Source: Actinomycetota bacterium
Lineage (GTDB): Bacteria > Actinomycetota > Acidimicrobiia > Acidimicrobiales > CADCSY01
Direction: 5' to 3'
DNA length: 43,807 nt
Assembly (NCBI GenBank): GCA_004366205.1
Contig: SIRW01000036.1
Location: 1-43,807 of the forward strand
Every line of letters starts with the position of its first letter. Position 1 is the first letter of the stretch. The position numbers and the translations under genes were made by a program. Below, in pieces: positions 8,740 through 16,203 of this stretch. The notes below the pieces were generated by a model. It saw only the letters and a program-made list of their open reading frames with translations. It had not been told where the DNA came from and made no database searches.

Positions 8740-10224
8740 GTGGCGATCGTCCTGTCCATCGACGCCGGCACGTCGAGCGTGCGCTCGTTCGCCTTCGACG
8801 AAGCGGGTGCGCCCCTCGCCTCGGCCGCCCGGGAGTTCACCCAGCACTACCCCCGGCCGGGTTGGGTGGAGCACGACGCCGAGGAGATCCTGGCCGCCGT
8901 GGTGGCCACGCTGGGCGAGGTGCGAGCCCGGGTCCCCGACGAGCCCGTCGCCGCCATCGGGCTGACCGTCCAACGCGAGACGACCGTCGTATGGGATCGC
9001 CGCACCGGCCGGCCCCTGCACCGGGCCATCGTGTGGCAGGACCGGCGCACGGCCGGGCGCTGCGACCAGCTCGAGGCCGCCGGCCACCTCGAGGTGGTCC
9101 GCGCCCGCACCGGCCTGGTCCTCGACCCCTACTTCTCGGCCACCAAGCTCGAGTGGCTGCTCGGCGAGGGCGGCGTGCCCGCCACCGGTGACCTGGCGTT
9201 CGGCACCGTCGACAGCTGGCTGCTGTGGCACCTGACCGGCGGCGCCGTGCACGCCACCGAGCCGGGCAACGCCAGCCGCACGATGCTGTTCGACATTCGC
9301 GACCTGGCCTGGTCCGGCGAGCTCGTCGAGCTCTTCGGCGTGCCCGCCGGCTGCCTGCCCGAGGTGCGGCCCTCCAGCGGCCGGTTCGGCGTCACCGTGG
9401 AGGGGTGCGGCGTGGAGGCGGGCATCCCGGTGAGCGGCATCGCCGGCGACCAGCAGGCGGCGCTGTTCGGCCAGGCCTGCTTCGAGCCAGGGACGACCAA
9501 GAACACCTACGGAACGGGGTCGTTCGTGCTCATGAACGTCGGCCCCGAGTGCCCGGAACCGGTGGAGGGGCTGCTCACCACCGTCGCCTGGCAGCTGGCC
9601 GACGGCACGGTGGCCTACGCCCTCGAGGGCGCCATCTTCTCGACGGGCTCTGCCATCCAGTGGCTGCGCGACGGCCTCGGCGTCATCGACGAGGCCGCCG
9701 AGACGGGCCCGCTGGCCGCATCGGTCGACGACACCGGCGGCGTCTACCTGGTGCCGGCGTTCACGGGGCTCGGCAGCCCGTGGTGGGATCCCTACGCCCG
9801 GGGCGCCGTGGTCGGCATCACCCGGGGCACGGGCCGGGCGCACCTGGCCCGGGCGGTCGTGGAGGCCATGGCGTACCAGACCCGCGACGTGGTCGACGCC
9901 ATGCAGGCGGCGTCGGGGCGCGAGGTCGTCCACCTGCGCGCCGACGGCGGCGCCTCGGTGATGGACCTGCTGCTCCAGCTCCAGGCCGACCAGCTGCAGG
10001 TGCCGGTCTCGCGACCGGTCAACCAGGAGACCACGGCGCTGGGCGCCGCCTACCTGGCCGGGCTCGCCGAGGGCGTGTGGGGCTCGCTCGACGAGCTGGC
10101 CGCCCAGTGGCAGCTCGACGTGGAGGTGTCGCCCCGGGCCGATCGGGCGTCGGCCGACGCCCTGCACGCCGGCTGGCGCCGGGCCGTCGAGCGCGCCCGC
10201 GGCTGGGCCACGGACGGCGCCTGA
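8740..10224 (+). CDS. glpK: Glycerol kinase
   Basis: A 494-residue FGGY kinase, the normal length for GlpK. Conserved points are the ATPase loop DAGTSSVRSFAFD (8-20), VQRETTVVWD with the glycerol-binding Arg79/Glu80 pair, WQDRRT (99-104), DPYFSATK with Tyr131, GDQQAALFGQ, and the glycine-rich KNTYGTGSF. All residues that contact glycerol in the E. coli enzyme have counterparts, so the assignment to ATP-dependent glycerol phosphorylation is good. The start is GTG at 8740, directly behind a -10 hexamer. The last 43 bases are copied again just downstream in a 73-bp tandem duplication. No glpF or glpD is adjacent; glpD lies 18 kb away at 28852. Confidence 0.95.
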   Translation: MAIVLSIDAGTSSVRSFAFDEAGAPLASAAREFTQHYPRPGWVEHDAEEILAAVVATLGEVRARVPDEPVAAIGLTVQRETTVVWDRRTGRPLHRAIVWQDRRTAGRCDQLEAAGHLEVVRARTGLVLDPYFSATKLEWLLGEGGVPATGDLAFGTVDSWLLWHLTGGAVHATEPGNASRTMLFDIRDLAWSGELVELFGVPAGCLPEVRPSSGRFGVTVEGCGVEAGIPVSGIAGDQQAALFGQACFEPGTTKNTYGTGSFVLMNVGPECPEPVEGLLTTVAWQLADGTVAYALEGAIFSTGSAIQWLRDGLGVIDEAAETGPLAASVDDTGGVYLVPAFTGLGSPWWDPYARGAVVGITRGTGRAHLARAVVEAMAYQTRDVVDAMQAASGREVVHLRADGGASVMDLLLQLQADQLQVPVSRPVNQETTALGAAYLAGLAEGVWGSLDELAAQWQLDVEVSPRADRASADALHAGWRRAVERARGWATDGA

Positions 10225-10328
10225 CCCGCCCCCTCGCTTCCCGACCCCGGGCGCGGCCGTCGAGCGCGCCCGCGGCTGGGCCACGGACGGCGCCTGACCC
10301 GCCCCCTCGCTTCCCGACCCCGGGCGCG
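10182..10328. repeat. 73-bp perfect tandem duplication at the 3' end of glpK
   Basis: Bases 10182-10254 recur exactly at 10255-10327; identity at offset 73 runs for 74 bases. The first copy contains the last 43 bases of glpK including its stop plus 30 bases downstream. The second copy therefore repeats the tail of glpK in non-coding DNA. No gene is broken. Confidence 0.95.
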
Positions 10329-10363
10329 CCCATGCGACCTCGAGCGTCCGGAGCGCGCTGCGG

Positions 10364-11119
10364 TCAGCTCTGGGCGGCGACCTGGTCGAGGACCGGGCCG
10401 TTGCCGGGGCCGGCGGCGGGCTCGGGCCCGGTGAGGATGGGCGTGACCTCGGGCGGCGGCGCCACCTCGGGGTCGTTGCGCTTGGCGTAGACGTCGACGT
10501 ACTCCTGGCCGGAGAGCCGGCGGATCTCGAACATGATCTCGTCGGTGATCTGGCGCAGCACGAGCGGGTCGTGGGCCCGGCCGGCGTAGCGGTCGAAGCG
10601 CATGGGCGCCGAGAACCGGATCGTGATCGGCATGAAGAACCGGGGCTTGGCCTGGCCGATCGGCTGGGCCTCGCGGGTGCCGATCATGGCCACGGCGATG
10701 ACCGGCACGTCGCACCGCAGGGCGAGCCGGGCCACGCCGGTCCGCCCGCGGTACAGGCGCCCGTCGGGCGAGCGGGTCCCCTCGGGGTAGATGCCGAACA
10801 GCCCGCCGGCCTCGAGCACCTCGGCGGCGGCGTCGAGCGCCCCCTGGGACGCCGACCCGCCGCTGCGCTTGATGGGGATCTGGCCGACGGCCCGGAAGAA
10901 CCACGCCGTCTTGGGATCGTCGAAGTACTCGGCCTTGGCCACGAACGTCACCCGGCGGCGGATGACCAGCGGCAGGAAGATCGAGTCGCAGAACGACAGG
11001 TGGTTGGACGCGAGGATGGCCGGGCCGTGGGTGGGCACGTGCTCGAGGCCCTCGACCCGCACCCGGTACAGGAAGCGCAGGATCGGCGTCAGCACCGCCT
11101 TGATGATCCAGTACGCCAT
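10364..11119 (-). CDS. plsC: 1-acyl-sn-glycerol-3-phosphate acyltransferase (PlsC family)
   Basis: A 251-residue LPLAT-family acyltransferase. Block I NHLSFCDS (NHX4D) holds the catalytic His and Asp, followed by IPIKR, block III YPEGTRSPDGRLYRGRTG and block IV VPVIAVAMIG. The N-terminal hydrophobic stretch AYWIIKAVLTPILRFLY can anchor it in the inner face of the membrane. The C-terminal 40 residues are Pro/Gly-rich and not conserved. It would acylate lysophosphatidate to phosphatidate. A homologue stands at the start of the equivalent M. tuberculosis cluster (Rv2182c, from memory). The ATG at 11119 is preceded by TAGGGT at six bases, so the mRNA is probably leaderless. Divergent from tetR, which may control it. 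Confidence 0.9.
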   Translation of the reverse strand: MAYWIIKAVLTPILRFLYRVRVEGLEHVPTHGPAILASNHLSFCDSIFLPLVIRRRVTFVAKAEYFDDPKTAWFFRAVGQIPIKRSGGSASQGALDAAAEVLEAGGLFGIYPEGTRSPDGRLYRGRTGVARLALRCDVPVIAVAMIGTREAQPIGQAKPRFFMPITIRFSAPMRFDRYAGRAHDPLVLRQITDEIMFEIRRLSGQEYVDVYAKRNDPEVAPPPEVTPILTGPEPAAGPGNGPVLDQVAAQS

Positions 11120-11125
11120 GACCGC

Positions 11126-11165
11126 ACCCTACCCGTTGGTGCAACTTGACTGCTCGGTCTAGTTT
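11126..11165. promoter_or_regulatory. Divergent leaderless promoters of plsC and tetR with candidate TetR operator
   Basis: On the minus strand TAGGGT (11126-11131) lies six bases before the plsC ATG. On the plus strand TAGTTT (11160-11165) lies six bases before the tetR GTG. Between them GACTGCTCGGTC (11148-11159) is an imperfect inverted repeat of the GACNG/CNGTC type common for actinobacterial TetR operators. Its position would let one bound repressor block both promoters. Confidence 0.5.
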
Positions 11166-11171
11166 TCGGGT

Positions 11172-11822
11172 GTGGAGAAGCGACGCCTCACGTCCCGGGG
11201 CCAGGAGCGCAAGCGCCAGCTGATGGCCTTCGCGGCGCGCCGCTTCGCCGAGAACGGGTACCACCCGACGTCGGTCGCCGAGATCGTGTCGGGCCTCGGC
11301 GTGGGCAAGGGCGTGTTCTACTGGTACTTCTCCTCCAAGGAGGAGCTCTTCCTCGAGATCCTGCGCGACGCCCAGCACGACCTGCGGCGCCGCCAGGACG
11401 ACGCCATCGGCGAGGAGCCCGACCCCGTGCGCCGCATCGAGCTGGGCCTGCGGGCGTCAATGGCCTGGTTCGCCGAGCACCGCGACCTCGTCAACCTCTT
11501 CCAGTTCGCGGCGGCCGAGGAGCGCTTCGCGCCGGCGCTGCGCCGGGGTCAGGAGGTGGCCGTGGCCGACGCCACCCGCCACGTGAAGGAGGCCATCGCC
11601 GAGGGCCGCATCCGCGACGGCGACGCCGACGCCACCCGCCACGTGAAGGAGGCCATCGCCGAGGGCCGCATCCGCGACGGCGACCCTGAGCTTTTGACCC
11701 ATGCCCTGCTCGGCGTGAGCACCTACCTGGCGGCCCGCTTCATCCACGAGCGCGGCGAGAACCCCGACGAGGTCGCCGAGGCCGCCGTGGCGTTCTGCCT
11801 CCACGGCCTGCTCGGCCGCTGA
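11172..11822 (+). CDS. TetR-family transcriptional regulator with internal 20-residue duplication
   Basis: A 216-residue regulator. The N-terminal helix-turn-helix (about 11-60) reads AARRFAENGYHPTSVAEIVS, then GLGVGKGVFYWYFSSKEELF, the classical TetR signature. The C-terminal ligand domain is not diagnostic. Residues 132-151 (ADATRHVKEAIAEGRIRDGD) are repeated exactly as 152-171, because 60 bp of DNA are duplicated in frame. Without the extra copy the protein would be 196 residues, the normal family size. The insertion falls in the ligand/dimer domain and could change function, or it may be an assembly error. The GTG at 11172 follows a -10 box closely. Likely autoregulator and regulator of the divergent plsC; the ligand is perhaps an acyl-CoA (inference). 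Confidence 0.88.
   Translation: MEKRRLTSRGQERKRQLMAFAARRFAENGYHPTSVAEIVSGLGVGKGVFYWYFSSKEELFLEILRDAQHDLRRRQDDAIGEEPDPVRRIELGLRASMAWFAEHRDLVNLFQFAAAEERFAPALRRGQEVAVADATRHVKEAIAEGRIRDGDADATRHVKEAIAEGRIRDGDPELLTHALLGVSTYLAARFIHERGENPDEVAEAAVAFCLHGLLGR
11565..11684. repeat. 60-bp perfect in-frame tandem duplication inside tetR
   Basis: Bases 11565-11624 are identical to 11625-11684, with offset 60 and identity of exactly 60 bases. The duplication adds 20 residues without a frameshift. Confidence 0.96.
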
Positions 11823-11840
11823 CGGCCCCGGGGCGGACCG

Positions 11841-13075
11841 CTACAGCTTGGTGAGCGAGCGCCGCAGGTTGCGCACCGCCTGGGCGATGCGCTTTTCGTT
11901 CTCGATCAGGGCGAAGCGCACGAAGCCGTCCCCGCCCGGGCCGAAGCCCTCACCGGGCGACGTGGCGACCTCCGCCTCCCGCACCAGCATCGAGGCGAAC
12001 TCGAGCGAGCTCATCTCCTGGTAGGGCTCGGGGATGGGCGCCCACACGAACATCGTGCCGCGGGGCTTGTCGACCTCCCAGCCGATGCGGCCCAGCCCGT
12101 CGCAGAGCGCGTCGCGCCGGGCCTGGTAGATGCCGCGGGCGTAGGCGGGGTACTCCTCGGCCTCGTTCAGCGTGACGGTGGCGGCGATCTGGATGGGCTG
12201 GAAGGTGCCGTAGTCGAGGTAGGACTTCAGCTTCGCCAAGGCCGCCACGACCTCGGGGTTGCCGGCCAGGAACGCCACCCGCCACCCCGCCATGGAGTAG
12301 GACTTGGTGAGCGAGTAGAGCTCGACCGCCACCTCCTTGGCCCCCTCGGCCTGGAGTAGGACTTGGTGAGCGAGTAGAGCTCGACCGCCACCTCCTTGGC
12401 CCCCTCGGCCTGGAGGATCGACGGCGGGTGGTAGCCGTCGAACCCCAGGTCGGCGTAGGCGAAGTCGTGCACCACGACGACCTCGCGCTCACGGGCGAAG
12501 TCGACCACCCGCTGCATGAAGTCGAGGTCGACGCACGTGGTGGTGGGGTTGTGCGGGAACGACAGCACCACCACCCGGGGCTTGGGCCACGAGTACTCGT
12601 AGGCCTCGACGAGCGTGTCGAAGAAGTCGTCGTCAAAGCGGCGCAGCGGCATCTCGCGCACGTCGCCCCCGGCGAACAGCGGGCCCCAGATGTGGATCGG
12701 GTACGAGGGCGACGGCACGAGGGCGGCGTCACCGGGCTGGAGCAGCACCCACATGAGGTGCGAGAAGCCCTCCTTGGCGCCGATCGTGTTGATGACCTCG
12801 GTCTCGGGGTCGAGGCTGACCCCCCAGCGTCGCTGGTAGAGGTTGGCGAAGGCCTCTCGCAGCTTGGGGATGCCCCGGCTCAGCGAGTACCGGTGGTTCC
12901 GGGCGTTCCTGGCGGCCTCGACCAGCTTGTCGACGGCCACCTCGGGCGAGGCGAGGTCGGGGTTCCCGAAGGCGAGGTCGATCACGTCGCGCCCGGCGCG
13001 CCGGCCCTCCTTCTTGAGGGCGTCGATGATGCCGAGCGCGTAGGGGGGCAGCGAGTCGATGCGGCGGAACTCCAC
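11841..13075 (-). pseudogene. alaC: AlaC-like alanine/LL-diaminopimelate-type aminotransferase, frameshifted by a 59-bp duplication
   Basis: Fold type I PLP aminotransferase very similar to AlaC. The N-terminal part starts at ATG 13075 with FRRIDSLPPYALGIIDALKK and includes HRYSLSRGIPKLREA, VPSPSYPIHIWGP and [16 protein letters not shown]. The frame then breaks at the PLP-lysine motif. The C-terminal part continues in another frame with [26 protein letters not shown] and [13 protein letters not shown], ending at 11841. The cause is a perfect 59-bp tandem duplication at 12293-12410; deleting one copy gives an intact 391-residue enzyme with [13 protein letters not shown] whole. As read the gene is broken, but the flanking sequence shows no decay, so the lesion is very recent or an assembly error. 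Role: pyruvate/glutamate transamination to alanine, or a related reaction. Confidence 0.9.
12293..12415. repeat. 59-bp tandem duplication breaking the aminotransferase gene
   Basis: Bases 12293-12351 recur at 12352-12410; identity at offset 59 runs for 64 bases because TGGAG also follows the second copy. 59 is not a multiple of three, so the reading frame shifts. The repeated unit covers the codons for the PLP-lysine motif. Confidence 0.96.
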
Positions 13076-13165
13076 CGCCCGAGGCTACCTCCGGCCCCCT
13101 CCGGGCAAGGCCTTGATTCGGCGGTCCCGTTCGGTGCCGGGGCCACGGTGGGCGATGATGGGGCG

Positions 13166-13666
13166 GTGAGCGACACCACCCCGCGCACGATCGACGTGAT
13201 CGTGGAGATCCCCAAGGGCAGCCGCAACAAGTACGAGTACGACCACGAGCGCCACGTGCTCCGGCTCGACCGGCGGCTGTTCTCGGCGACCGTCTACCCG
13301 GCCGACTACGGCTTCGTGCCCGACACCCTGGCCGAGGACGGCGACCCGCTCGACGCCCTCGTGCTCCTCGAGGACGCCACGTTCCCCGGCTGCTGGGTGT
13401 GCGCCCGGCCCGTCGGCGTGCTGTGGATGGAGGACGAGAAGGGCCCCGACGCCAAGATCATCTGCCTGCCCCACGGCGACCCCCGCTGGCAGGGCATCCA
13501 CGACCTCGCCCAGCTCCCCCAAGAGCTGCTCGACGAGATCAACCACTTCTTCGAGGTCTACAAGATGCTCGAGCCCCACAAGTCCTCCTCGACCCAGGGC
13601 TACCAGGGCGCCGACGCCGCCTGGTCCGAGATCGAGGCGTCCCGGGCCCGCTACCCCGGCGACTGA
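13166..13666 (+). CDS. ppa: Soluble inorganic pyrophosphatase (family I)
   Basis: A 166-residue family I pyrophosphatase, the normal bacterial size. IDVIVEIPKGSRNKYEYD at the N-terminus, YPADYGFVPDTLAEDGDPLDAL (metal-binding Asp cluster DGDPLD) and MEDEKGPDAKIICLP are the family signatures. It hydrolyses PPi to two phosphates in the cytoplasm with Mg2+. The GTG start at 13166 is chosen because IDVIVEIPKG follows at the usual distance; GATGAT at 13154 could be a weak -10 box. Divergent from the aminotransferase and overlapping the 3' end of the convergent ROK kinase by 16 bp. PPi supply matters here because the PFK of this window looks PPi-dependent. Confidence 0.96.
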   Translation: MSDTTPRTIDVIVEIPKGSRNKYEYDHERHVLRLDRRLFSATVYPADYGFVPDTLAEDGDPLDALVLLEDATFPGCWVCARPVGVLWMEDEKGPDAKIICLPHGDPRWQGIHDLAQLPQELLDEINHFFEVYKMLEPHKSSSTQGYQGADAAWSEIEASRARYPGD

Positions 13667-14673
13667 TCCCCGCCCGGGCCCGTTCCACCGTCGGGGACCT
13701 CCCCGGCGGTCCCAGCGCCGGCGAGGTCCGACGCCAGCAGGGCGGCGCCCAGGGCCCCGGCCCGCTCCCCCAGCTCGGCCCCGACGATCCGCACCGTGGC
13801 GCGCTCGTCGGCGCCGAGCACGATCGCCCGGTAGGCGCGCCGGGCCGGTTCCAGCAGCGTCTCACCGGCGCCGGCCGCCAGCCCGCCGCCGACGACGACG
13901 ACGTCGGGGTCGAGCAGGTTCACGAGGTTGGCGATCCCGAGGCCCAGCCACCAGGCGAGCTGGTCGACCACGGCCAGCGCCTGCGGGTCGCCGGCGAGGG
14001 CGGCGCGGGTGACGTGCTCGCCCTTCACGTCCTCGGGGTCGCCCCCGACCGCGGCGACGACGCCGGCGAGCTGGCCGGCGGCGGCGGCGTCGCGGGCGAG
14101 GCGCCCCAACCCCGAGCCCGAGGCGTAGCGCTCCCAGCAGCCGTTGCGGCCGCAGGGGCAGGGTGGGCCGTCGGGGTCCACGACCATGTGCCCGGCCTCG
14201 CCGGCGAAGCCGTGGGCGCCGCGCACGAGCCCGCCGGCCGCCACCACGCCCGCGCCGATGCCGGTGCCGAGGGTGACGAGCACGGCGTCGGTCGCGCCGC
14301 GGGCGGCGCCGAGCCGGTGCTCGGCCCAGGCCGCGCAGGTGGCGTCGTTGTCGACCGCCACCGGCACGCCGAGGGTCCCGGCGAGGCGCTCGCCGACGGC
14401 CAGGTCGTCGATGCCGGGAAGGTTGGGGGCCACGCGCAGGCGCCCGGCTCGGTCGACCAGGCCCGGCACCCCCACGCCGACCGCCGCCGGCGAGCCGACC
14501 CGCTCGCCCAGCGTGCCCACCGCCGACTCCAGGGCGGCGAGCAGGGCGCCCGCGCCCCGGGGCGTGTCGACGCGCAGCTCGTCGAGGAGCTGGCCGTCGC
14601 CGTCGACAGCGACGGCCAGGCACTTGGTGCCGCCCACGTCGAGGCCCACGGCGGGGCCGGCCGGGCGCGTCAC
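13651..14673 (-). CDS. glk: ROK-family glucokinase
   Basis: A 340-residue sugar kinase. The N-terminal phosphate loop is GLDVGGTKCLAVAVDGDG. Central motifs VAVDNDATCAAWAEHRLGAA and TLGTGIGAGVV are followed by the ROK zinc signature: GEAGHM and CPCGRNGCWERYASG, with the CXCGX2GCXE cysteines all present. It most likely phosphorylates glucose with ATP; the sequence does not show whether polyphosphate is used. The GTG start at 14673 lies 10 bp behind the stop of the baeRF gene, so it is the last gene of the long minus-strand operon. ROK glucokinase next to SRPBCC, ArsA and PimB-type genes is also found in Streptomyces (from memory). The C-terminal 25 residues are Gly/Pro-rich. Confidence 0.92.
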   Translation of the reverse strand: MTRPAGPAVGLDVGGTKCLAVAVDGDGQLLDELRVDTPRGAGALLAALESAVGTLGERVGSPAAVGVGVPGLVDRAGRLRVAPNLPGIDDLAVGERLAGTLGVPVAVDNDATCAAWAEHRLGAARGATDAVLVTLGTGIGAGVVAAGGLVRGAHGFAGEAGHMVVDPDGPPCPCGRNGCWERYASGSGLGRLARDAAAAGQLAGVVAAVGGDPEDVKGEHVTRAALAGDPQALAVVDQLAWWLGLGIANLVNLLDPDVVVVGGGLAAGAGETLLEPARRAYRAIVLGADERATVRIVGAELGERAGALGAALLASDLAGAGTAGEVPDGGTGPGGDQSPG

Positions 14674-14683
14674 GCCGGGCGCC

Positions 14684-15811
14684 TCAGTAGCGCAGCAGCG
14701 CGCCGATGCGGCCCAGCACGTCGAGGTCGGCGTTGCCGTGGCAGATCTCGACGGTGCACGACTGGGTGAGGGCCTCCTCGACGGCCTCCTCGACGACGTC
14801 GTCGACCTGGCGCATCTCGGCCTCGCACACGGGGCAGGTGCGGCCCTTGACCCCGACGAAGTCGCATGAGGGGCACCGCCAGCCGGGCGCTTGGAACCCG
14901 TGCGAGACGAGCAAGGTGTCGACCCGGCGCTCGACGAGCGCCTGGAGCGTGTCGGCCAGCCCGGCCACCCCCCGGTTGCGGGCGCCGACCGCCTCGCGGA
15001 GGCGCGCGACGTTCTCGGCCTCGCGCCGGCGCTCGACCTCGGCTTCGACCTCGAGCGCGGCGTCGCGGATCTCGTCGAGCGAGGCCGTGATCGGGACGTG
15101 GAGTCGGGCGACCACCCGCTCCTGCAGGTACGGGTGCAGGTCGCGCTCGAGCTCGCCCGCGATCTCGTCGGGGGCGGCGATGACGAGGTGCTCGAAGCCG
15201 TGCTCCTGGAAGACCTTGAAGGCGACCTCGGCGGCGTGGCGCAGGTGGGCGTGGGCGTGCTCGGCGACGTGGCTCTGCAGGTGGTCGCGGCTCCACTCGC
15301 CGCCGTCGTCGTCGTGGCGGGGCAGGGCCTCGAACAGCTCGTCGGACTCGACGAGCTCGCCCATGTCGAACACCAGCATCCGGGCCCGCTGCTTGTCGGC
15401 CAGCAGCACCCCGAACCGCTCGTACTCGTCGACGAGCACCTCGAGCTGGCGGACATAGGGTGTGTGGTTGACGACGATCTGGCTGCGGACGGGGACCGGC
15501 AGCTCGAACACCCGCCAGAAGTCGTGGGCCGAGCTGGAGAAGATCGCCAGCCCCCGGACCCGTGACCGGTCGACGCCGCGGTGCACGTACTCGTGGATGC
15601 GGCGCAGGTCCTCCCCGATCGACGGGCTGCTGTCCTCCCAGGACCGGGCCTGGCGGAGGAGGGTGTCGAGCTCGTGCTCGTAGTCCTGACGACGGATCTT
15701 CCGCCGCCCGTCCACGTCCAGGTAGCAGGACGTGACCGGCGCCTCCTCCCCCTTGAACGATGCGAGCTCGCGGATGTCGTCCTCGGTGAGCACGGGCACG
15801 GGCGCCTCCAC
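14684..15811 (-). CDS. baeRF/Vms1-type eRF1-like protein with C-terminal zinc ribbon
   Basis: A 375-residue protein that I match to the bacterial archaeo-eukaryotic release-factor-like (baeRF) group. The N-terminal part has TSCYLDVDGRRKIRRQDYEHEL. The middle part has the eRF1 domain-2-like LLADKQRARMLVFDMGEL and a helix with many His (SHVAEHAHAHLRHAAEVAF). The segment HLVIAAPDEIAGELERDLHP corresponds to a domain-3-like fold. Near residues 318-345 a zinc ribbon with CPSCDFVG and CPVCEAE precedes a Glu-rich helix. No GGQ motif is visible, so ordinary peptide release is not supported. Relatives are proposed to act on stalled or hibernating ribosomes; function here is unproven. Placed between the ArsA block and the ROK kinase on the same strand. 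Confidence 0.75.
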   Translation of the reverse strand: MEAPVPVLTEDDIRELASFKGEEAPVTSCYLDVDGRRKIRRQDYEHELDTLLRQARSWEDSSPSIGEDLRRIHEYVHRGVDRSRVRGLAIFSSSAHDFWRVFELPVPVRSQIVVNHTPYVRQLEVLVDEYERFGVLLADKQRARMLVFDMGELVESDELFEALPRHDDDGGEWSRDHLQSHVAEHAHAHLRHAAEVAFKVFQEHGFEHLVIAAPDEIAGELERDLHPYLQERVVARLHVPITASLDEIRDAALEVEAEVERRREAENVARLREAVGARNRGVAGLADTLQALVERRVDTLLVSHGFQAPGWRCPSCDFVGVKGRTCPVCEAEMRQVDDVVEEAVEEALTQSCTVEICHGNADLDVLGRIGALLRY

Positions 15812-15897
15812 GGGGTCCGTCGGGGGTGGGCGAGGTCGGAACCGTGATCGTAGGCCACGGTCACGGAACCTGCCGCGGGCCGACCCTGCTGCGCGAC

Positions 15898-16203
15898 CTA
15901 TCCGGGTCCGGCCCGGTCGCCGGGGTCGTCGCCCGCGAGGGGGATGCGCTCGACGCCGCCGGCGCCGTCCCCGCCGCCTTCGGGGCCGTCCCCCGGGCCG
16001 CCGGGCGGGGTGCCGGCCGCGCCGGGTGGCCGGACGGCCGAGCCCGCCAGGCGCACCAGCGCGGCCACGGCCGCTGGCTCGCGGACGAGCTCCTCGGCGA
16101 CGTCGAGGAACGCCCGGAGGGCGCCGATGAGCTCGATCGCCGCGCCCTGGAGGTGCTCGAGCCCCTCCTGGGCCCGGTCCTCACCGGGAAGGCCGCCGGT
16201 CAC
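15898..16203 (-). CDS. Small hypothetical protein, translationally coupled to ArsA
   Basis: A 101-residue protein starting with GTG at 16203, overlapping the arsA stop as GTGA. The first 55 residues form amphipathic helices (EGLEHLQGAAIELIGALRAF, LDVAEELVREPAAVAALV). The rest is Gly/Pro-rich and probably disordered. No motif is recognised. In M. tuberculosis a small conserved protein (Rv2183c, from memory) occupies the same place beside the ArsA-like ATPase, suggesting a partner or adaptor. Helical density and tight coupling support it being real; function unknown. Confidence 0.65.
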   Translation of the reverse strand: MTGGLPGEDRAQEGLEHLQGAAIELIGALRAFLDVAEELVREPAAVAALVRLAGSAVRPPGAAGTPPGGPGDGPEGGGDGAGGVERIPLAGDDPGDRAGPG

